From Deltaproteobacteria bacterium (GTDB lineage: Bacteria; Desulfobacterota; Dissulfuribacteria; Dissulfuribacterales; UBA3076): a stretch of DNA of 41,834 nucleotides. The DNA is taken from NCBI GenBank assembly GCA_027004715.1, contig JALTHG010000099.1, positions 1 to 41,834 on the forward strand, given 5' to 3'. Within the stretch, counting starts at the first letter, position 1; the number at the start of each line of letters is the position of its first letter. Shown here in pieces: positions 25,422 through 32,525 of the stretch. The position numbers were made by a program, and so were the translations under genes. Under the pieces are notes generated by a model. The model was not told the DNA's origin. It ran no database searches and saw nothing but the letters and a program-made list of their open reading frames with translations.

Positions 25422-25982
25422 TCAGTTGCATCTCAGTCTCTCATTTTCTGTCACAATGATGTCCATCCTCTGGTCATGGGCCTTGAGAGGAATCTCAGGA
25501 AGGATCTGGAGACTGAAGGCAAGCCCTATACGTATGGCCTGAGGGGCCTCTTTAGACAGAAAGCGGTCATAGTATCCTCCACCATATCCATAACGACCAC
25601 AGTGACGGTCGAATACGGTCCCAGGGACTATCACCAAGTCTATCTGGGCAGGTGATATACATGGAGTTGCCTCAGGATCTGGTTCAGCTATCCCATAGGC
25701 TCCTGGTCTGAGATCTCCCCATGACTTCAGGAGATGAATTTCCAACTTATGCTCTCTGACATCTGACCTGGGCACGGCCACCTTAAGCCCCTTTCTGAGC
25801 CTTTCTTTCAGGAGTTGGTGTGTATTTACTTCACTTCGAAAGGATACATAGATGAGAGGTAGCCTGCTGGCTCTATATTCATCTAGATCTACGAGATTAT
25901 TAATGACCCTTTTGCTCAGGCTGTCCAGGACAGACCTTGAGAGGTTGTCTCTTTTAGTGAGGATATGTCTTCGAAGGGACAT
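25422..25982 (-). CDS. 5-formyltetrahydrofolate cyclo-ligase
   Basis: ATP-dependent conversion of 5-formyl-THF to 5,10-methenyl-THF (MTHFS/YgfA family). 186 residues, normal. Motifs: MSLRRHILTKRDNLS (the N-terminal KxxLR...R pattern), YVSFRSEVNTHQLL, IDLVIVPGTVFDRHCGRYGYGGGYYDRFL (PG.FD..G.R.G.GGGYYDR signature), and a C-terminal AHDQRMDIIVTE. ATG start at 25982. It follows the small exported protein gene by 48 bases and may be cotranscribed with it. Confidence 0.96.
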   Translation of the reverse strand: MSLRRHILTKRDNLSRSVLDSLSKRVINNLVDLDEYRASRLPLIYVSFRSEVNTHQLLKERLRKGLKVAVPRSDVREHKLEIHLLKSWGDLRPGAYGIAEPDPEATPCISPAQIDLVIVPGTVFDRHCGRYGYGGGYYDRFLSKEAPQAIRIGLAFSLQILPEIPLKAHDQRMDIIVTENERLRCN

Positions 25983-26030
25983 AGAGAATCAGATACTTAC
26001 AGTATCTGTTGAGCTAGAGATAGGGACCTT

Positions 26031-26498
26031 CTAAGGGGAATGATAAAAGATGCGCAGACATGAGGAGCTGCGTAGACTGAGATCTTGCCAGATAGGCCTG
26101 CAGGTCTTGTCTCTTAAGACGACATCCCTACCAGAGCTAAGGAACTTCAGAGACCTTGCCAGGAGACAGAGATGTCCATCCCTGCAAAAAAATTTTGATC
26201 CTACCACCTCTATCTTTCTCCCACTGTGGAATCTGAGCCCCATCCTTCTTACAATCCACCTTGGTGCTACGATGACCCTGAAGGTCCGGGTACCAGACTG
26301 GAGAGTAAAACACTGAAATCTCATATAGGGACCCACTATAGACTGTCTGATAGTCCCCCTGACTACTACCTCTGTATTTTCGTCATAGCCCATATCATTG
26401 GCATAGGCAAAAGAGACATTAGCCAATACCAATATAGCACAAAGAAAGATATAAGGAGTCAGATTAGCCCTTGGATCAGATTCTCTATAGATATCCAT
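26031..26498 (-). CDS. Small exported protein with an OB-like beta domain, unknown function
   Basis: About 155 residues. An N-terminal hydrophobic segment (LTPYIFLCAILVLANVSFAYA) looks like a signal peptide. The mature part (TEVVVRGTIRQSIVGPYMRF, RTFRVIVAPRWIVRRMGLRF, GRKIEVVGSKFF) has the alternating beta pattern and WxxxxG-hydrophobic-GxxIEVxGSK spacing of OB-fold periplasmic proteins. It is basic and cysteine-containing. I recognise no named family. Start ATG at 26498 (an in-frame TTG is two codons upstream); no clear Shine-Dalgarno. It is transcribed toward 5-formyltetrahydrofolate cyclo-ligase, and the ~700-base upstream gap is full of repeats and possible control sites. Confidence 0.6.
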   Translation of the reverse strand: MDIYRESDPRANLTPYIFLCAILVLANVSFAYANDMGYDENTEVVVRGTIRQSIVGPYMRFQCFTLQSGTRTFRVIVAPRWIVRRMGLRFHSGRKIEVVGSKFFCRDGHLCLLARSLKFLSSGRDVVLRDKTCRPIWQDLSLRSSSCLRIFYHSP

Positions 26499-26642
26499 TG
26501 CCAATTATCATTAAATAATACACCTATTTCTTACTATTGAAAAGTATAGAATCTCTGTCCAGAGCTATACGCAATTTGTATACCTTTTTGGGATAGTTCC
26601 TTAAGGGATAGCCTTTTGCCTGTTAGCCCAGATTGTGCACTC

Positions 26643-26745
26643 CAAGTGCCTGAAAAAATGACCCCTTTCCCAACGCAAAAAGTTCGGCCTTGAGACCACA
26701 AGGGGCCCGCAATTTCACTTAATTTGCTGCATTGTCAGGCACTTG
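26643..26745. repeat. 103-bp unit with perfect 11-bp terminal inverted repeats
   Basis: CAAGTGCCTGA (26643-26653) and TCAGGCACTTG (26735-26745) bound an AT/GC mixed interior with no gene. The design resembles a miniature inverted-repeat element or a long cruciform. No second copy was seen in the window. The left end overlaps a candidate sigma-54 motif on the minus strand (26636-26651). Confidence 0.55.
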
Positions 26746-26913
26746 AACTGACAAAGTACCTCTATATACCCTCTGCCTTGCAACTTCGGCAAACTTGCGA
26801 GCCAGTAATCTGGGATCAGTGGCCCAAAGTGTGCCTTGACTGATATTTATAGCCTTCAGCCTGACACCTATATCTGGCAACCGCAATTTTTGCATTATGT
26901 GCAATTTTTGCAT
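26719..26913 (-). pseudogene. Unidentified short reading frame, possibly a gene remnant
   Basis: A 64-codon minus-strand frame with a protein-like tail (LKAINISQGTLWATDPRLLA, RKFAEVARQRVYRGTLSVQV). Its N-terminus is made of the tandem 16-bp repeats read as MQKLHI units, and it ends inside the 103-bp inverted-repeat unit. I cannot assign it. It may be the decayed end of a gene or chance; no Shine-Dalgarno is seen. Confidence 0.2.
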
Positions 26914-26939
26914 TATAGAATGTGCAATTTTTGCATTAT
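26883..26939. promoter_or_regulatory. Three tandem 16-bp repeats, each with a TGCAA-N3-TTGCA palindrome
   Basis: GCAATTTTTGCATTAT occurs exactly three times (26883-26898, 26901-26916, 26924-26939), separated by 2 and 7 bases. The core TGCAATTTTTGCA is an inverted repeat, complete in copies 2 and 3 and lacking only the first base in copy 1. The array lies between the sigma-54 response regulator and the exported-protein gene, upstream of the latter. It looks like a clustered regulator-binding array. Confidence 0.6.
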
Positions 26940-26984
26940 CTCTGGTCCCAGACTCCTATCCAGACTACAAGGCCTTGCCTGTAA

Positions 26985-27010
26985 GGGGTTTCAGTGCGGA
27001 TTAATGGGCA
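26985..27010. repeat. Second copy of the 26-nt dispersed repeat
   Basis: GGGGTTTCAGTGCGGATTAA and the next six bases match 3944-3969 at 22 of 26 positions, in the same orientation on the plus strand. Both copies follow a GGCCTT sequence. Unknown function. Confidence 0.45.
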
Positions 27011-27033
27011 TGGCTGGACCTCTTTTAAGAAGA

Positions 27034-27078
27034 GATAAAAGAAAGAAGGCCTTTCTAGAGGACTCCAGAAAGGCCTTC
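27034..27078 (-). terminator. Rho-independent terminator of the sigma-54 response regulator gene
   Basis: GAAGGCCTTTCT (27045-27056) and AGAAAGGCCTTC (27067-27078) form a perfect 12-bp stem with a 10-base loop. On the minus strand the stem is followed by a T-rich run (TTTCTTTTATC). It lies about 120 bases after the regulator's stop codon. The remaining sequence to 27199 is AT-rich without a visible gene. Confidence 0.85.
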
Positions 27079-27199
27079 GGGGAGAGGAGGGTTGGGAAGA
27101 ATGATGAAATTTGATATATTTCTAAAGCAATATATATGCCAAAACTAAAGCTCTCAATCTGTCCAATTTTTATTCTTAAATACAGCAAATACTGTGCCA

Positions 27200-28543
27200 C
27201 TATTTAAGGAGGCCATATTTCTTCAACTTGTACTGAAGTGTCCTGATAGAAACGCCTAATATCTTTGCTGCCTTAGCCCTGTGTCCGCCTGTTTCCCTGA
27301 TGGTCTCTTCTATGGCCTCTCTCTCCAGGTCCTGTATGCTTCGCAGCCGCTTCCTGGATGGCTCACGCTGAGCACCAGAAGGAGTGACAGTCAAGGGAGG
27401 TAGTATCAATTCAGGTCCCTGATTTAGGATGATAGCCCGCTCAAAGACATTATGGAGTTCACGTATATTGCCAGGCCAGTCATAAGACTCTATCTGGCTT
27501 AAGGTATCTTGAGAGATCTCTGGTACCTTTTTGCCTACACGTGCAGATATTGACTCTATAAGGTACTTACTGAGTGCTGGTATTGCCTTGCGGCGTTCCC
27601 TCAAGGGAGGGAGTGTGATTGGGAAGACATTTAGGCGGTAGTAGAGGTCTTGCCTGAAGCGCCTTTCATGTATCTTGTCTATCAGATTTTGATTGGTGGC
27701 AGCTATTATCCTTGCACTGGTATTGAGAGTAGTGATACCTCCAACCCTCTCAAAGGCCCTTTCCTGAAGCACCCTCAAGAGCTTTGCCTGCGCAGACAAA
27801 GGCATCTCCCCTATCTCATCCAGAAATATGGTCCCGTCCTGGGCAAGTTCAAACTTGCCCCGCTTTGTCTTTACTGCCCCAGTAAATGCCCCTTTCTCAT
27901 GCCCAAAGAGTTCAGATTCAATAAGGGCCTCGGGTATTGCAGCACAGTTGAGTTCTACAAAGGGCCCCCTCCGTCCGCTCAGATAATGAATGGCCTTGGC
28001 TATAAGACTCTTCCCTGTGCCACTCTCTCCCTGTAGTAAGATTGTGGCATCTGTCCTGGCCACCTGGTCTACCTCTTTCCACGTCTCTGCCATCCCGGCA
28101 AAGATGATCTCAGTAGGTGGAAGGCCTTCGGCCAGCTGATTTCTCCATAGAGTATTCGCCGCTACAATAGACTGGTGTTCTACTACCCTGGATACTGCTA
28201 TCCGCAGTTCATCTGGATCTTTAAGGGGTTTTATAAGATAGTCAAAGGCCCCCTGTTTCATGGCCTCTACTGCATTTTCCACAGTTGCATAGGCCGTAAG
28301 GATTATAAAGTCGATATCTGGTCTCTCTGGATGTACCTTTTTTAAGAGATCAAGGCCACTAATCTTGGGCATCTTGAGGTCTGTGATTACAAGATTGGGT
28401 AAAAACTCGCCTATCTTGTCAAGGGCCTCAGTACCTGTATTGGCGACCTCAACCTTATAGCCCGCCTGCTTAAGGATTCGGCTCAATAAGATCGCTACTG
28501 ATTTTTCATCGTCTACTACCAAAATACGAAAATTGTTGTCCAT
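27200..28543 (-). CDS. Sigma-54-dependent response regulator (NtrC family)
   Basis: 447 residues in three domains. A receiver domain (~1-120) has acidic residues DD (11-12), phospho-acceptor D55 (ITDLKMP) and a conserved K in YLIKPL. A central AAA+ domain has Walker A GESGTGKS (172-179), the sigma-54 contact loop GAFTGA (218-223) and [11 protein letters not shown]-terminal Fis-type helix-turn-helix is seen ([20 protein letters not shown]). When phosphorylated it should activate -24/-12 promoters. No histidine kinase is adjacent. Start ATG at 28543 with AAGGA upstream; a TTG at 28561 is less likely. A sigma-54-type promoter motif lies on the other strand 300 bases away. Confidence 0.95.
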   Translation of the reverse strand: MDNNFRILVVDDEKSVAILLSRILKQAGYKVEVANTGTEALDKIGEFLPNLVITDLKMPKISGLDLLKKVHPERPDIDFIILTAYATVENAVEAMKQGAFDYLIKPLKDPDELRIAVSRVVEHQSIVAANTLWRNQLAEGLPPTEIIFAGMAETWKEVDQVARTDATILLQGESGTGKSLIAKAIHYLSGRRGPFVELNCAAIPEALIESELFGHEKGAFTGAVKTKRGKFELAQDGTIFLDEIGEMPLSAQAKLLRVLQERAFERVGGITTLNTSARIIAATNQNLIDKIHERRFRQDLYYRLNVFPITLPPLRERRKAIPALSKYLIESISARVGKKVPEISQDTLSQIESYDWPGNIRELHNVFERAIILNQGPELILPPLTVTPSGAQREPSRKRLRSIQDLEREAIEETIRETGGHRAKAAKILGVSIRTLQYKLKKYGLLK

Positions 28544-28674
28544 AGATGTCCTTAATCCCAATTATACGAGTCTGCAGAATGCAAGGCAGAGAGGAACTAC
28601 ACTATTGTCTCTAATTTAATGATTTCAGCTTATGCTAGCAAGGATCTATGGATACACTATTTCTTATAGATCTT

Positions 28675-28825
28675 GTAACTTCTCAATAAGTCCTGGCAAT
28701 ACAGTGTTCTCACCCAAACCCTCTCCCTCTGGGAGAGGGCAGGGTGAGGGGGCGAGAGCATGTTGAAAAAAGAAGCACCTTGTAGTCGGTTACCAAAATG
28801 AAGCCCCAACTTATTGAGAAGCTAC
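28675..28825 (+). mobile_element. MITE-like element, copy 3, with 8-bp flanking direct repeats
   Basis: 151 bp from GTAACTTCTCAATAAGT to ACTTATTGAGAAGCTAC (terminal inverted repeats, 16 of 17 matching). The flanks TAGATCTT (28667-28674) and TAAATCTT (28826-28833) match at seven of eight positions. Nearly identical to copy 2 through the arm and core. It lies between the response regulator start and a sigma-54-type motif. The bases 28562-28674 show no gene. Confidence 0.8.
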
Positions 28826-28850
28826 TAAATCTTAAAGTCGGGTCTTGTAC

Positions 28851-28866
28851 TGGCAGGGACATTGCG
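28851..28866 (+). promoter_or_regulatory. Candidate sigma-54 (-24/-12) promoter
   Basis: TGGCAGGGACATTGCG matches the consensus TGGCACG-N4-TTGCW except for one C-to-G change and the last base, with GG and GC at the exact required distance. It points toward the PilZ and prepilin peptidase genes and is divergent from the sigma-54 response regulator gene. Confidence 0.5.
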
Positions 28867-28876
28867 GATAAAATAA

Positions 28877-29068
28877 TTGAGGATCTCTATTTTTTTGGGA
28901 TATGCAGGTCCTGGTCTGGATGCAAGGATAGTGGCCTCTGTCCAGAGACCTGGACGGGCGCAACAGGAAGAGGTGTGGACAGTTACCCTTTCAGAGATTT
29001 GTCTTATAGATCATCTTGTCCGAATAAGAAGAATAGATAGGATACAAATTTTTATTAGAGAGACATAA
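28877..29068 (+). CDS. Small open frame of uncertain status
   Basis: A 63-codon frame without an ATG; possible TTG starts are at 28877 or a few codons later. The product has a readable tail (GYAGPGLDARIVASVQRPGR, LIDHLVRIRRIDRIQIFIRE). It starts just after the sigma-54-type motif and ends where a short repeat begins. I recognise no family; it may be a small leader gene, a remnant, or chance. Confidence 0.2.
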   Translation: MRISIFLGYAGPGLDARIVASVQRPGRAQQEEVWTVTLSEICLIDHLVRIRRIDRIQIFIRET

Positions 29069-29131
29069 GTGTTCATATCCCCTGCCAGCAGTGGCCAGAG
29101 ACTAAACAGTTCAGAGGAAGGGGTGTGAACG
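29069..29131. repeat. Family 2 short repeat, copy before the PilZ gene
   Basis: GTGTTCATATCCCC at the left faces GGGGTGTGAAC at the right, with an interior holding CTGCCAGCAGTGGCCAGAG and AAACAGTTCAG. Same layout as 40045-40096 and 16588-16641. It lies just upstream of the PilZ ribosome binding site. Confidence 0.6.
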
Positions 29132-29146
29132 TCATGGAGAATCAAT

Positions 29147-29548
29147 ATGCGCGAGAGGCGTAAAAATCCACGGTATCCCGTACACCTGCATGCATATCTT
29201 CCAGAATTCCATCTATGGGGATATACCTCTGACGTATCTTTAGATGGGTGTTACGTGGTGGTGAGTGTCCCTATATCCGAGGGATTCATAACAGACCTTA
29301 TCCTTGAGTTGCCAGTGATAGGTGCAATCTGTCTTAAGAGCTATGTACAGCGTAAGGGCCAACAGGTATCTGGGCTTGGTCTACAGTTTGTAGAGTTGGA
29401 GTTCGAAAATGTCCAATTAAAATATTATACCCTGTATGTACAATTTATCAAATGCGTTTCCAGACTGGAGGAAGTAAGGAAACAGTATCTAGACCTAGTT
29501 CAACAGGGTAGATTGAGGCTTGTTACTATGCCAGGAGGACAGATATGA
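29147..29548 (+). CDS. PilZ domain protein (c-di-GMP binding)
   Basis: 133 residues forming essentially a single PilZ domain. The two c-di-GMP-binding motifs are visible: RxxxR as RRKNPRYPV near the N-terminus and D/NxSxxG as SDVSLDGCYV at ~28-37. Later residues (VSGLGLQFVEL) fit the final beta strands, followed by a charged helix. PilZ proteins relay c-di-GMP to motility, polysaccharide or type IV pilus machinery. Start ATG at 29147 with GGAG seven bases upstream. Prepilin peptidase follows after 31 bases, suggesting a pilus or type II secretion connection. Confidence 0.9.
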   Translation: MRERRKNPRYPVHLHAYLPEFHLWGYTSDVSLDGCYVVVSVPISEGFITDLILELPVIGAICLKSYVQRKGQQVSGLGLQFVELEFENVQLKYYTLYVQFIKCVSRLEEVRKQYLDLVQQGRLRLVTMPGGQI

Positions 29549-29579
29549 GGCCAACATTTGAATAGATATAGGTCTTGAT

Positions 29580-30365
29580 GTGGCTATTCCACCGATATCT
29601 ATATGGCTTATGGTCTTCTGTATAGGTCTATGCATTGGCAGTTTTCTAAATGTATGCATATATCGTTTACCTTTGCGTAAATCTATTGTAATGCCAGGTT
29701 CTTACTGTCCCAAATGTGGTCACAGACTCAGATGGTGGGAGAATATCCCGGTATTGAGTTTTTTGCTCCTTCGAGCTAGATGCAGCTCCTGTGGGACAAG
29801 GATCTCTATACAGTACCCTGTAGTAGAACTCTTGACTGGTTTCCTGGCCTTGCTGCTCTGGTACAAATTTGGTCTCAATCTCAGTCTGGTTATCTATTTC
29901 TACTTTACGGCAGGCCTTATAGTGATATCTATGATCGATCTCAGACACCAGATCATTCCAGATGTAATATCTCTGCCAGGGATTGTCCTTGGCCTCCTGT
30001 CCTCCTTTGTGCTTCCTATGCTATCCTGGGAAGACTCTCTGCTAGGGATATTGGCAGGGGGCGGCACCCTATATCTGGTAGCATGGGGCTATCAGCTCCT
30101 GACCCATAGAGAGGGAATGGGAGGTGGAGACATCAAGCTCCTTGCTATGATAGGTGCCTTTTTGGGCTGGAAGGCCATCCCAATGGTAATCTTCTTGAGT
30201 GCAGCCCTGGGCTCGGTCATTGGTCTGGTGATGATACTGGTCCAGAAAAAAGGCAGGTATATGCCCATTCCCTATGGGCCTTTTCTGGCCCTGGCTGCCC
30301 TTGTATTTCTGTTCTGGGGACCTGAGCTGAATGCCTGGTATCTAAAGATAATAGCGGTAGACTAG
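29580..30365 (+). CDS. pilD: Prepilin peptidase / N-methyltransferase (PilD, GspO)
   Basis: Inner-membrane aspartic protease that cleaves and N-methylates type IV pilin-like precursors. 261 residues with about eight membrane helices. Visible: GSFLNVCIYRLP, the cytoplasmic zinc-type pairs CPKCGHRLRWWENIPVLSF and CSSCGTRIS, the first catalytic Asp in ISMIDLRHQIIPD, and the second in GMGGGDIKLLAMIGAFLG. The start is a GTG at 29580. Its TAG stop shares a CTAG with the convergent rluB stop. No pilin gene is in the window. Confidence 0.96.
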   Translation: MAIPPISIWLMVFCIGLCIGSFLNVCIYRLPLRKSIVMPGSYCPKCGHRLRWWENIPVLSFLLLRARCSSCGTRISIQYPVVELLTGFLALLLWYKFGLNLSLVIYFYFTAGLIVISMIDLRHQIIPDVISLPGIVLGLLSSFVLPMLSWEDSLLGILAGGGTLYLVAWGYQLLTHREGMGGGDIKLLAMIGAFLGWKAIPMVIFLSAALGSVIGLVMILVQKKGRYMPIPYGPFLALAALVFLFWGPELNAWYLKIIAVD

Positions 30366-31105
30366 AGCCCTACTGCCAGCTTGAGCGATCTTATCTCTGA
30401 TCTAGTCAATCTCCTGGACCTACCAGGTGGCAGTTTGCCCAATTTTAGAGGCCCCATCTCGACACGTACAAGCCTGACAACCCGATGACCTATTGTGTCA
30501 AACATCTGTCTTATCTGGCGTTTTCTCCCTTCTTTTAAGATAATCCTTAGGACTGATAGACGACTCGAGGCACTTACTAGCTCAATCTCACAGGGCAGTG
30601 TCTCCTTCCCCTCAATCTCCACACCCTGCCTGAGTATCTCTAAGTCTGTCTCTGAAGGCATCCCTTTTACATTTACGCGATAGGTCTTTGGTACCTTGTG
30701 ACTGGGATGTAAGAGCCGATAGGCCAGGGCCCCGTCGTTTGTGAAAAATAGTAATCCCTCACTATCTTTATCCAGACGCCCTACAGGATAAACCCTGCCT
30801 GGTATCTTCCCAAGGAGTCCTATTACTGTAGGACGTCCATAGGGATCATGGACCGTGGTCAGGACCCCCTTTGGCTTATTGAGCATGAGATAGATCAGGG
30901 ATCTCTTTATAGAGATCCTGTTCCCGTCGAGATAGACCTCATCTATATATGGCTCTACCTTTGTACCCAGTTTGGTGACAATCTGGCCATCTATACGGAC
31001 TCTCCCGGATAAAATCAGGTCCTCTGCCGCCCTCCTTGAACACACGCCTGCGTGAGCAAGAAATTTTTGTAGCCTTATCTCTGTATCTTTGGGGGATTTG
31101 TGCAT
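30362..31105 (-). CDS. rluB: 23S rRNA pseudouridine synthase, RluB/RsuA family
   Basis: Isomerises a uridine in rRNA. 247 residues: an N-terminal S4 RNA-binding domain (RLQKFLAHAGVCSRRAAEDLI), then the catalytic domain with MLNKPKGVLTTVHDP, GRLDKDSEGLLFFTNDG carrying the catalytic aspartate, KTYRVNVKG, and the C-terminal EGRKRQIRQMFDTIGHRVVRLVR. The size and the last motif favour RluB over RsuA, but which uridine is modified cannot be settled here. Divergent from waaA across a short AT-rich region. Confidence 0.93.
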   Translation of the reverse strand: MHKSPKDTEIRLQKFLAHAGVCSRRAAEDLILSGRVRIDGQIVTKLGTKVEPYIDEVYLDGNRISIKRSLIYLMLNKPKGVLTTVHDPYGRPTVIGLLGKIPGRVYPVGRLDKDSEGLLFFTNDGALAYRLLHPSHKVPKTYRVNVKGMPSETDLEILRQGVEIEGKETLPCEIELVSASSRLSVLRIILKEGRKRQIRQMFDTIGHRVVRLVRVEMGPLKLGKLPPGRSRRLTRSEIRSLKLAVGL

Positions 31106-31140
31106 GGAACCATCAAGAGAAAGAGTGATGTAGTATATAA

Positions 31141-31168
31141 TTGTGCTTACACAACAATCACTTATAAT
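31141..31168 (+). promoter_or_regulatory. Candidate promoter for waaA with an overlapping TTGTG-N4-CACAA operator-like repeat
   Basis: TATAAT (31163-31168, perfect) lies 16 bases after TTGTGC (31141-31146). The -35 region is inside TTGTGCTTACACAA, a 5-bp inverted repeat. The whole divergent gap (31106-31211) is strongly AT-rich. Confidence 0.45.
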
Positions 31169-31211
31169 ATATAATACAGGCCCAATTCAATAGTCATAAA
31201 AACTCTGATAA

Positions 31212-32525
31212 ATGTATCGCTCTATACTCTTTATATATAATCTACTTCAGGCCCTGGCCCTTCCGTGGCTAGGTCCTCCGATGCTGCTATATTTCCTCTC
31301 CAGGTCAAAGTATCGAGGTCAGCTATTAGGGAGGCTCGGGAGGCTCCCAGATCTGTCCCCGCTGGATGGCCGGTCTCCCAGGATATGGATACATGCCCTG
31401 TCGGTAGGAGAGATAAATGCAACACTGGCCCTGGTAACAGGCATTGCTCAACGATGGTACAATGCAGGGATTATCTGTTCATCTACCACAGCTACTGGGC
31501 TCAGCACCTTAAAGAAGAGATTGGGCAACACCGCTCATGTAATTACCACTTCTCCTTTTGATCTGCTACCTATAGTGGGCCATGTGATAAGAAAGATCTC
31601 ACCTGACTGTTTTGTCCTGGTCGAGACAGACATCTGGCCCAACTGGATATGGGGCATGAGATACCTGGGCATCCCTACCCTGCTGATAAACGGGAGCATA
31701 TCTTCTCGCTCTGCAACAAGGCTCTCGCACCTGAGTCCTGTAAGAGATATCCTCTATAAGGGATTTGATTTCATTGCCATGCAGTCACCTGACGACAGGG
31801 AGCGGCTCCTGAGACTGGGCATGTCATCAGACAGGATAAAGGTCTTAGGAAACCTCAAATATGACCTCAATGTACCTCCTATTGATGAGACCCAGAGGAG
31901 AGAAATCAAGAGGGAAATGGGTCTTGAACCAGATGCACCACTCTGGGTGGCTGGAAGCACACACCCAGGAGAAGAAGAAGTGATACTTGCCGTCCACAAG
32001 GGACTCAAAGATCGGTTCCCAGGTCTTCAGCTCTTACTGGCCCCCAGGGATCAGAGACGCGGCCAAGAACTGAAGACCCTGGCAGAGGAGATGGGACTCA
32101 AGGCCGTAAGACGCAGTATAGGTAGAGATGCCAGGGCCCCAGACGTATTAGTACTTGATACCCTTGGAGAGCTCTTGATGTGTTATGGCCTCTGTGATAT
32201 CGCCTTTGTAGGGGGGAGCCTCGTGGACTTTGATGGTCATAATCTCCTTGAGCCGGCCGCCTATGGAGTGCCAGTGCTTTTTGGCCCATATGTAGAGAGT
32301 ATACGTGTAGTGGCTGTAGAGCTTCTGAGGAGAGGAGGGGGCAGTCAGGTCTCAGGCAAAGAGGAGCTGGAGGCAGTCCTGTATGACCTCTTAGGGGATC
32401 CAGATAGACGCAGGGATATGGGTATGAGGGCAAGGGAGCTCTTTCAGGAAAACAGGGGTGTTGTTCTCAGGTATCTGGATTGCATAGCAGAGGCCCTCAA
32501 GGGTACCTATAGGGAGGCGACTTGA
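31212..32525 (+). CDS. waaA: 3-deoxy-D-manno-octulosonic acid transferase (Kdo transferase)
   Basis: Adds Kdo from CMP-Kdo to lipid IVA in the inner leaflet of the inner membrane. 437 residues of the GT-B fold. Motifs: N-terminal membrane anchor (LFIYNLLQALALPWL), IWIHALSVGEINATL, FVLVETDIWPNWIWG, INGSISSRSATRL, LGNLKYDL, WVAGSTHPGEEE, and FVGGSLVDFDGHNLLEPAAYGVPVLFGP. How many Kdo units it adds cannot be told. Its stop overlaps the lpxK start (TTGA), so the lipid A genes are coupled. Confidence 0.97.
   Translation: MYRSILFIYNLLQALALPWLGPPMLLYFLSRSKYRGQLLGRLGRLPDLSPLDGRSPRIWIHALSVGEINATLALVTGIAQRWYNAGIICSSTTATGLSTLKKRLGNTAHVITTSPFDLLPIVGHVIRKISPDCFVLVETDIWPNWIWGMRYLGIPTLLINGSISSRSATRLSHLSPVRDILYKGFDFIAMQSPDDRERLLRLGMSSDRIKVLGNLKYDLNVPPIDETQRREIKREMGLEPDAPLWVAGSTHPGEEEVILAVHKGLKDRFPGLQLLLAPRDQRRGQELKTLAEEMGLKAVRRSIGRDARAPDVLVLDTLGELLMCYGLCDIAFVGGSLVDFDGHNLLEPAAYGVPVLFGPYVESIRVVAVELLRRGGGSQVSGKEELEAVLYDLLGDPDRRRDMGMRARELFQENRGVVLRYLDCIAEALKGTYREAT

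Noticed and set aside
26883-26939. Three regularly placed 16-bp repeats considered as a small CRISPR array
   Set aside because: The repeats are too short and the gaps are only 2 and 7 bases, with no cas genes in the window.
26836-27114. 92-codon plus-strand frame across the tandem repeats and terminator
   Set aside because: It reads through the triple repeat, the 26-nt repeat and the terminator hairpin; no Shine-Dalgarno and no recognisable domain.
28798-29040. 80-codon plus-strand frame starting ATGAAGCCCC
   Set aside because: Its start lies in the terminal repeat of a MITE-like element and it runs through the sigma-54-type motif; the sequence does not look like a protein.
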